A DNA stretch of 53,938 nt from an uncultured Chthonomonas sp. (lineage in GTDB: Bacteria; Armatimonadota; Chthonomonadetes; Chthonomonadales; CAJBBX01), in the NCBI GenBank assembly GCA_903885605.1, contig CAISJD010000200.1, forward strand, positions 1 to 53,938. The letters run 5' to 3'. How positions within the stretch are numbered: position 1 is the stretch's first letter; each line of letters opens with the position of its first letter. The position numbers and the translations under genes were made by a program. The notes below the pieces were generated by a model. It was not told the DNA's origin. It made no database searches and worked only from the letters and a program-made list of their open reading frames with translations. Below are positions 49,601 through 53,938 of this stretch, piece by piece.

Positions 49601-49941
49601 GCGAAGTCACGGGTGTGGTACATGCTGCCCGTCCAGCGGGCCTGCCAGACCACCACGCGGCGGACCTCCTCGGCCTGGGCGAAGCGGAAGGTGAGGGCCA
49701 CGGGGAGCTTGCTCTGGTCGCGCGAGTACCAGCAACCGTTGCCCGACTCCATGCGCCCGTCGGCGGCGTTGCTTCCGGCGTGGGCCGGGCTGAACTGGCT
49801 TTCGGCCTCCACGCGCGCGCCCGCCGACGCCAGACCCACGTTCATGAGCCCCTCATCCGGCCCCGCACCGGCCCATACCGCCAGCCCCAAGGCGGCGGCG
49901 GCCACCAACGCCGCGCCGGCAATTCCCGCAGATCGCTTCAT
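46690..49941 (-). CDS. Secreted multidomain protein: discoidin-like, TolB-type propeller, HzsA-like C-terminus with two CxxCH heme motifs
   Basis: 1083 residues from ATG 49941 (a GTG at 49950 adds three). GAGG 8 nt upstream supports 49941. After a signal peptide, a discoidin/F5-8C-like domain (about 45-185, GNGCWYSRDQSKLPVALTF) is followed by a beta and helical linker. A PD40/TolB propeller begins near 460 (LYAVNSDGSGLRRLTSG, APRWLPDGKYVCVSTRR). The C-terminus has CSGCHERR (about 920-924) and CVSCHSGP (about 970-974), two c-type heme sites, and resembles the hydrazine-synthase alpha-subunit-related (HZS_alpha) domain. In these phyla such proteins are not tied to hydrazine; electron transfer or carbohydrate oxidation outside the cytoplasm is possible. 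The heme it needs could come from the operon in this window. Confidence 0.82.
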   Translation of the reverse strand: MKRSAGIAGAALVAAAALGLAVWAGAGPDEGLMNVGLASAGARVEAESQFSPAHAGSNAADGRMESGNGCWYSRDQSKLPVALTFRFAQAEEVRRVVVWQARWTGSMYHTRDFALETSQDGKAWSRVAAGSLADDNEARAELPVSFKAPWARIVVLSSYNDFQTCGLAEVEFMARRPLAFGTPAARLDGVDAAWSLPFCGLTLAGTDRGTQAAAATGSFLADLPAGGAAELGIPVAAAEQPFTLSGRLEAGGGRVNVALYQGGKLLWEARGAEGAARVTARCEPGAGALRMVLRAAGGPVSARLSGWSASMGALTVALPLAPPPGSNYLARTPAYRAAVERALIEWDWRQQDGLGTPNEPVKPAVAAAKALARLEGLVRRANSGPDARATYQACSAALAAAKRTGSDEAYEAAYLRIRWAARGLLLARAGDRIRPLVFAKQAPGVFSHQLTQYYGRYARPGGGIVTLANPGKAMAVRSLTGAVGKGSFMQPDVSWDGKRVLFTFCATDSDPTDTVRGQYGRYYSLYAVNSDGSGLRRLTSGPNDDFAPRWLPDGKYVCVSTRRGGWHRCGTPGCENYTLAVAAGEGAVPVPISYHETQEWDPAVLHDGRIVYTRWDYVDRHPVFYEHLWTTNPDGTRAAILSGNATFNPVGIWEPQAVPGSNLIMATAAAHHAMTAGSIILVDPTKGPDSKSALIRLTPETPFPESEATVTPNWRATMPGTTPLETVESRRWPGHSYRSPFPLAEDLFLASFSYIELLGEPRCNAPGMFGLYLCDAAGNREMLYRDPNISSVWAMPLRPRPMPRRISSPLAKSMGDEGLMLLQNVYHATPELPKGSVKSLRIVQILPKSTPGKDLPAVGVPSGSPGKQVLGTVPVEADGSAYFRLPARREVALQALDHRGMAVQTMRSGIYVQPGERASCSGCHERRTSGPPATAPLASRRAPSRILPGPDGSKPMSYPILVQPVLDKLCVSCHSGPKPGGGVDLTGRIDGHYTASYNAMSARVPYSDMNNSEPVSKPGRYGSTGSSVMKLVLAGHGGVKASPADIERLATWMDAGAIFYGTFDREQQALQQAGGRLTKPVLE

Positions 49942-50127
49942 GTCGCACACCTCGCCGCCGGCCGGTCGTCTCGACCGATCCAGTTCTCACGCATACTGTG
50001 TACCCTCCATTCCCGCATCGCTAGCCCGTTAGCCGGTTATCGGGAAGGAAGAGGGGCGGCTCCCGGCTAAATAGAGGGCCAGACACGCGCCGCGCGGAAC
50101 TCTGGCGGCGCATCGTGAGGGACACCC

Positions 50128-52524
50128 ATGATAGGACATTGCGTTCCCGCCGCACTGGCGACCTGCCTGGCGGCCCACCTGGCAGCCCTCTCGGTGCCGG
50201 CTGCCGCGCAGACAAGGAAAGGCATGAAGCTCTCGGAAGTACCGTTCACCCAGGTCACTATCGCCGATCGGTTCTGGAAGCCGCGGCGGGACACCAACCG
50301 CAAGGTCTCGCTCAAGCACAGCCTGGACCAGCTCGAGAAGACCAACAACCTGCGCAACTTCGACCTGGCGGCGCAGGGCAAGCGGGAGGGCTACTCCGGC
50401 CCCGTCTTCATGGATTCGGACCTCTACAAGACGCTGGAGGCCGTGGCCTACTCGCTGGCCACCGATCCCGACCCGGCGCTGGAGGCCCGCATCGACGGCA
50501 TGATCGCCCGGATCGCCGCCGCCCAGAGGCCGAACGGGTACCTGAACACATGGTACGAGGTGAACGCGCCCGACCAGACCTTCACCAACCTGCGCGACAA
50601 CCATGAGCTCTACTGCGCCGGACACCTCTTCGAGGCCGCCGTGGCCCACGTTCAGGCCACCGGCAAGCGGACGCTGCTGACCATCGCCACGAAGTACGCC
50701 GACCACCTCGTCGCCACCTTCGGCGACGGGCCCGGCAAGCGCCCCGGCTACTGCGGCCACCCCGAGATCGAGCTGGCCCTGGTGAAGCTGTGGCGCGCCA
50801 CGGGCAACAAGGCCTACTTCGACCTCGCCGCCTACTTCGTCAATGCGCGAGGCTCGCACTTCTTCGCCGTGGAGCATCGCACCCCGGACGCCGAGTATGA
50901 CGGCGCCTATTTCCAGGACGACGTGCCGATCCGCGAGCACAAGAACATCAAGGGCCACGCCGTGCGGGCCGCCTACCTCATGTCCGGCGTGGTGGACGTG
51001 GCGGCGGAAACCGGCGACCAGGGCCTGCTCGATATGGTGAACCGCGTGTGGCGCAACACCAGCCGCAAGAACACCTACATTACCGGCGGCATCGGGCCGT
51101 CGGCGCATAACGAGGGCTTCACGGCCGACTACGACCTGCCCAACCTCACGGCGTACCAGGAGACCTGCGCCTCCGTGGCCCTGGCCCTCTGGAACCACCG
51201 CATGAACCTCCTCACCGGCGATGCCAAGTATGCCGACATCGTGGAGACATCGCTCTACAACGGCGTACTGGACGGCGTCTCGGTGGACGGCAAGCGCTTC
51301 TTCTATGTGAACCCGCTGGAGAGCATGGGCACGCACCACCGCTCGGACTGGTTCGGTTGCGCCTGCTGCCCGCCCAACGTGGCACGGACGCTCTCATCGC
51401 TGGGCGGCTACGCCTACGCCACCGACGCGGACGGCCTGACCGTGAACCTCTACGTGCAGGGCGGGGTAAACACGAAGATCGGCTCCGGCGCCGTGAAGGT
51501 GGATGTGAAGACGGACTACCCCTGGGACGGCAAGGTGACCCTCACCCTGAAGCCCGAGGCGCCCCGCACCTTCTCCCTGCGCCTGCGCATCCCGGCCTGG
51601 TGCGAGAAGTGGTCCATCTCGGCCGGCGCCCCCACCCGGTGGCCCATGGAGAACGGCTACGTGGTGGTCCGGAAGCAGTGGAAGCCCGGCGACGTGGTGA
51701 CCCTGACGCTGGACATGCCCGCCCGCCGTGTGGAAGCCAACCCCAACGTGACGGCCAACCGTGGCCTGGCGGCCGTGCAGCGCGGCCCGCTGGTCTACTG
51801 CCTGGAGGCCGTGGACCAGAAGGCGCCGGTGGCGGACCTCTACTTGCCCATGGAGGCGCTGTTGCAGCCCAAGGAGCGGCCGGACCTCTTCGGCGGCATC
51901 ACGACACTGGAAGGCACCGCCTACACCGCAGGCCAGTCCGAGTGGGGCCCCAGGCTCTACCAGTCCGCCCGCAAGCCCCGTCCGACCCACGTGACCGCCA
52001 TTCCCTACGCCTTCTGGGACAACCGCGAGGCCGGCGCCATGCGCGTCTGGGTGCCGCTGGCGCCCGGTGCGCCCACGGCCGGCGGACCGGAGACGGCGGC
52101 GAAGGTCACCCTCTCCTATGTGAGCGGCAACGCCCAGCCGCGGGGCATCAACGACGGCATCGAGCCCAAGTCGTCCGGCGAGCAGCCTGCCGCGCTCTGC
52201 CACTGGTGGCCGCATAAGGGCGGCTCCGAGTGGGCGCAGTACACCTGGTCGAACCCCGTCCGCGTGAACGGCGTGCGCGTCTACTGGTTCGATGACACCG
52301 GCCGCGGCGAGTGCCGCCTCCCGGCCGGCTGGCTGGTCGAGGCCCTGCAAGCGGACGGAACGTGGACCGTGGTGAAGGCGGCCGAGTTCCCGGTGGCCAA
52401 GGACCGATGGACCGAGGTGCGCTTCCCGACAGTCGCCACCAAGTCGCTCCGCCTGACCGTGAGGCTGCAGGAGGGGTGGGCCGGCGGCGTGCACGAATGG
52501 AAGATCCTGGAAGACGAGGACTGA
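50128..52524 (+). CDS. Secreted GH127-family glycoside hydrolase (beta-L-arabinofuranosidase type, DUF1680)
   Basis: 798 residues. The signal peptide ends near AAAQ (residue 28). The alpha/alpha barrel begins with FWKPRRDTNR. The zinc/catalytic cluster is complete: Glu345 and Cys347 in AYQETCASVALALWNHR, and Cys413/Cys414 in WFGCACCPPNVAR. These match the Glu-x-Cys and Cys-Cys cluster of HypBA1, where a Cys is the nucleophile. C-terminal beta-sandwich domains follow, with a discoidin-like tail after about residue 640. It should remove beta-L-arabinofuranose or a related sugar. GAGGG is about 5-6 nt before ATG 50128. The esterase gene follows 20 bp later, probably co-transcribed. Confidence 0.92.
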   Translation: MIGHCVPAALATCLAAHLAALSVPAAAQTRKGMKLSEVPFTQVTIADRFWKPRRDTNRKVSLKHSLDQLEKTNNLRNFDLAAQGKREGYSGPVFMDSDLYKTLEAVAYSLATDPDPALEARIDGMIARIAAAQRPNGYLNTWYEVNAPDQTFTNLRDNHELYCAGHLFEAAVAHVQATGKRTLLTIATKYADHLVATFGDGPGKRPGYCGHPEIELALVKLWRATGNKAYFDLAAYFVNARGSHFFAVEHRTPDAEYDGAYFQDDVPIREHKNIKGHAVRAAYLMSGVVDVAAETGDQGLLDMVNRVWRNTSRKNTYITGGIGPSAHNEGFTADYDLPNLTAYQETCASVALALWNHRMNLLTGDAKYADIVETSLYNGVLDGVSVDGKRFFYVNPLESMGTHHRSDWFGCACCPPNVARTLSSLGGYAYATDADGLTVNLYVQGGVNTKIGSGAVKVDVKTDYPWDGKVTLTLKPEAPRTFSLRLRIPAWCEKWSISAGAPTRWPMENGYVVVRKQWKPGDVVTLTLDMPARRVEANPNVTANRGLAAVQRGPLVYCLEAVDQKAPVADLYLPMEALLQPKERPDLFGGITTLEGTAYTAGQSEWGPRLYQSARKPRPTHVTAIPYAFWDNREAGAMRVWVPLAPGAPTAGGPETAAKVTLSYVSGNAQPRGINDGIEPKSSGEQPAALCHWWPHKGGSEWAQYTWSNPVRVNGVRVYWFDDTGRGECRLPAGWLVEALQADGTWTVVKAAEFPVAKDRWTEVRFPTVATKSLRLTVRLQEGWAGGVHEWKILEDED

Positions 52525-52544
52525 GACACGAAGGAGGCGCCGCA

Positions 52545-53276
52545 ATGCTACTGCCGCTGGTCGGCCTGACCATGACCGCCCTTGCCGCGCCGCCCCCGGC
52601 GCAGGACGGGGCCGGTGAGCCATGCACCCTGAAGAAGCGCATCGTGCGGACCCTCACGGCCCGCTACCTGCTCTTCTTGCCGAAGGGCTACAACGACGAC
52701 AAGGCGAAGAAGTGGCCGCTCATGCTCTTCCTGCACGGCGCAGGCGAGCGCGGGAGCGACCTGGAGAAGCTGAAGGTCCACGGCCCGCCCAAGCTGGCGG
52801 CCGCGGGCAAGGATCTGCCGTTCATCCTCGTGGCGCCGCAGTGCCCCGACAACGGCTGGTGGGAGACGGAGACACTGGGCGCCCTGCTGGACGAAGTGCA
52901 GGCCAAGCACCGCGTGGACGCGGATCGGGTCTACTGCACAGGCCTGAGCATGGGCGGCTATGGGACGTGGGCCATGGCGCTGGCGTACCCGAAGCGCTTC
53001 GCGGCGGTCGCGCCCATCTGCGGCGGAGGTCAGGCACGGCTCGCCGGGTGGATGATGCGTTCGCCGGCGTGGGTGTTCCACGGCGCCAAGGACAACGTGG
53101 TGCCGCTCGCCGAGAGCGAGGCCATGGTGGCAGCGCTCAAATCCGGCGGGATCGAGCACCGCTTCACCGTCTACCCCGAGGCGGGACACGACAGCTGGAC
53201 CGAGGTCTACAACACGCCAGAGCTGTTCGAATGGCTCCTGAGCCACAAGTTGCCCCTGGCCGAACCGAAGCGGTAG
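52545..53276 (+). CDS. Secreted alpha/beta-hydrolase esterase (CE1/prolyl-oligopeptidase-like)
   Basis: 243 residues. A short signal peptide (MLLPLVGLTMTALAAPPPA) is predicted. The catalytic triad is Ser135 in CTGLSMGGYGTW, Asp in FHGAKDNVVP and His in YPEAGHDSWTE. LMLFLHGAGERG forms the oxyanion hole. The architecture matches the carbohydrate-esterase/PHB-depolymerase-like group found with glycoside hydrolases, so deacylation of a polysaccharide side chain is likely. AAGGAGG 7 nt upstream fixes ATG 52545. It follows the GH127 gene and is followed by a strong terminator. Confidence 0.88.
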   Translation: MLLPLVGLTMTALAAPPPAQDGAGEPCTLKKRIVRTLTARYLLFLPKGYNDDKAKKWPLMLFLHGAGERGSDLEKLKVHGPPKLAAAGKDLPFILVAPQCPDNGWWETETLGALLDEVQAKHRVDADRVYCTGLSMGGYGTWAMALAYPKRFAAVAPICGGGQARLAGWMMRSPAWVFHGAKDNVVPLAESEAMVAALKSGGIEHRFTVYPEAGHDSWTEVYNTPELFEWLLSHKLPLAEPKR

Positions 53277-53304
53277 CCTGAGGGGCCACAAGCCCGATCA
53301 CCAA

Positions 53305-53347
53305 GCGGGGCCTCCGAACCCACCCGGGTTCCGGGGCCCCGCCTTTT
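53305..53347 (+). terminator. Rho-independent terminator after the GH127-esterase unit
   Basis: Two 17-nt arms (53305-53321 and 53326-53342) form a GC-rich stem with one mismatch and one G-U, around a 4-nt loop ACCC. It is followed by C-TTTT. It begins 29 bp after the esterase stop, and its T-run overlaps the stop codon of the convergent gene. Confidence 0.85.
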
Positions 53348-53938
53348 ACAGCCCCAGGTCCTCCAGCGACCGTGCGTCGAGCAACTGGACCCCCATGGTG
53401 GCGGCTTCCGAGTCGCTGAGGGAGGTGATCTTGCCGCGCTGGCACTCGGTGAGAGGTCCGAACCGGCGCTCCAGCTGCAGCGTCAGCAGCGTGTGGAATG
53501 CCTCCTGCCGCCCCGTGCCCCGGCCTTCGTCTACGCCTAGCCGCCGCCCCTCGTCCACGCCTAGCCTGCGGCCCTCGTCCACGCCTAGCCGCCGCCCCTC
53601 GTCTACGCCTAGCCTGCGCCCCTCGTCTACGCCCAGCCTGTGCCCCTCGCGCAAGAGCGCCTGAGCCCCTGTCATGGTCATCTCGTTCACCTCCTCATGC
53701 CGTTCGCCGCCGATGGCGTCGGCAATGGCCTGGTTCAGCGCGTCCTGCTCGTCCACCGTGCGCTTGTGGCGCACCAGGAGGACCAGGAACTGGGCCGCCC
53801 GACGCCAATCGTCCTGCGCCTCCGGCGGTAGCGCCTCCAGTTCGCGCATGGCCGTCGCAAGGGCCGCCTTCATCGCCTCGGTGTCACCGTCCGCCGTCCG
53901 CAGGACCCGCAGCACCGAGGCCAGGGGCGAGACGCCCT
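53346..53938 (-). CDS. Rpn/YhgA-type nuclease paralogue, C-terminal part (cut by right edge), with octapeptide repeats
   Basis: About 196 residues remain; the reading frame stays open to the window edge, so the N-terminal nuclease core is outside. The preserved part aligns with residues of the nuclease at 17161-18192: a helical DWRRAAQFLVLLVRHKR matches EWRRAAHYLLLLVRHLR, MTMTGAQALLREG matches MAMTDAQVLVAQG, and the tail SDSEAATMGVQLLDARSLEDLGL is nearly the same. Between helix and tail are five copies of RLGVDEGR instead of the paralogue's RLEGREEGR linker. Because the ends are so alike, this is a within-genome family. Confidence 0.85.
   Translation of the reverse strand, partial: GVSPLASVLRVLRTADGDTEAMKAALATAMRELEALPPEAQDDWRRAAQFLVLLVRHKRTVDEQDALNQAIADAIGGERHEEVNEMTMTGAQALLREGHRLGVDEGRRLGVDEGRRLGVDEGRRLGVDEGRRLGVDEGRGTGRQEAFHTLLTLQLERRFGPLTECQRGKITSLSDSEAATMGVQLLDARSLEDLGL
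53525..53644. repeat. Five tandem 24-bp repeats encoding RLGVDEGR octapeptides
   Basis: Units at 53525, 53549, 53573, 53597 and 53621, each 24 bp and differing at a few positions. The period is a multiple of three, so copy number can change without shifting the frame. The charged repeat forms a linker, possibly helical, before the C-terminal domain of the nuclease. Confidence 0.92.

Noticed and set aside
46690-49941. Interpretation as a true hydrazine synthase subunit
   Set aside because: No HzsB or HzsC, hydrazine dehydrogenase or nitrogen genes are nearby, and the domain order with a discoidin module and sugar-gene company does not fit anammox.
46741-50070. 1109-codon open frame on the plus strand
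   Set aside because: It is the antisense of the propeller/heme gene. G+C-rich codons leave few stops on the opposite strand. The product is Gly/Arg/His-rich with no domain, and there is no ribosome site.
53525-53644. Tandem 24-bp repeats considered as a CRISPR array
   Set aside because: There are no spacers between units and the repeats are in frame within a protein.
1-53938. tRNA, rRNA, riboswitch or prophage genes
   Set aside because: A by-eye scan for T-loop sequences, rRNA signatures, known riboswitch cores and phage structural genes found none. A covariance-model scan was not possible.

Overview
The window is about two-thirds G+C. It reads like a chromosome segment of a free-living, diderm-type heterotroph that devotes much of its genome to secreted carbohydrate-active proteins. 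DUF4838 proteins, right-handed beta-helix proteins, GH38, GH99/WbsX-like and GH127 enzymes, a long propeller protein with CxxCH motifs and a pseudopilin occur together in Armatimonadota and in the neighbouring Planctomycetota/Lentisphaerota. Armatimonadota is my best guess, but nothing here (no rRNA, no tRNA) proves it. No rRNA, tRNA, CRISPR array, integrase or transposase was found.

Layout. 1-602: edge-truncated AAA/DUF4143 ATPase (minus). 802-2142: secreted pectate-lyase-fold protein. 2295-12695: one uninterrupted plus-strand heme operon, hemA-hemC-hemD-hemB-chdC(hemQ)-radical SAM-hemL-hemE-cgoX-cpfC. It holds every step from glutamyl-tRNA to heme b by the coproporphyrin-dependent route, with most genes overlapping by a few bases. 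12699-17091 (minus): an M55 peptidase and a GH38 alpha-mannosidase in one unit, then a xylose-isomerase-like TIM-barrel protein. 17161-19214: an Rpn/YhgA-type nuclease divergent from an ArsP_2-type metal/metalloid permease. 19504-21969: a secreted 821-residue protein of unknown family. 22080-23363: serS.

23377-31809 is the most unusual part. Three toxin-antitoxin (TA) modules (PIN/AbrB, HEPN/MNT, VapBC) lie in and beside a cluster of secreted polysaccharide-degradation genes (DUF4838, beta-helix, DUF4838). Two modules are bracketed by direct repeats copied from the ends of the neighbouring host genes: 116 bp covering the start of the first DUF4838 gene, and 35 bp covering the stop codon of the beta-helix gene. 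Two toxins look disabled: hepT carries an in-frame amber codon and the first PIN toxin has lost its first catalytic Asp.

31852-38688 is a SorC-regulated operon with a clear sigma70-type promoter and paired operator sites. It encodes a PfkB sugar kinase, a class II FBP-aldolase homologue with two changed active-site residues, the E1alpha/E1beta/E2 subunits of a 2-oxoacid (acetoin/pyruvate-type) dehydrogenase, and a FucA-like class II aldolase. I do not recognise this set as a described pathway. After it come a secreted nucleoside-hydrolase-like protein, a large GH99/WbsX-like enzyme (minus), a frameshifted pseudopilin gene, and a lipoprotein / D-lyxose-isomerase-like cupin / FGGY kinase operon (43805-46680) that suggests lyxose to xylulose to xylulose-5-phosphate. 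A 1083-residue propeller protein with two CxxCH heme motifs (minus), a GH127 enzyme with a CE1-like esterase, a strong terminator, and a second Rpn-type nuclease with five 24-bp tandem repeats (cut by the right edge) complete the window.

Coding starts were chosen from Shine-Dalgarno sites, overlaps and family N-termini. Functional assignments come from recognising motifs by eye. No database search was run.
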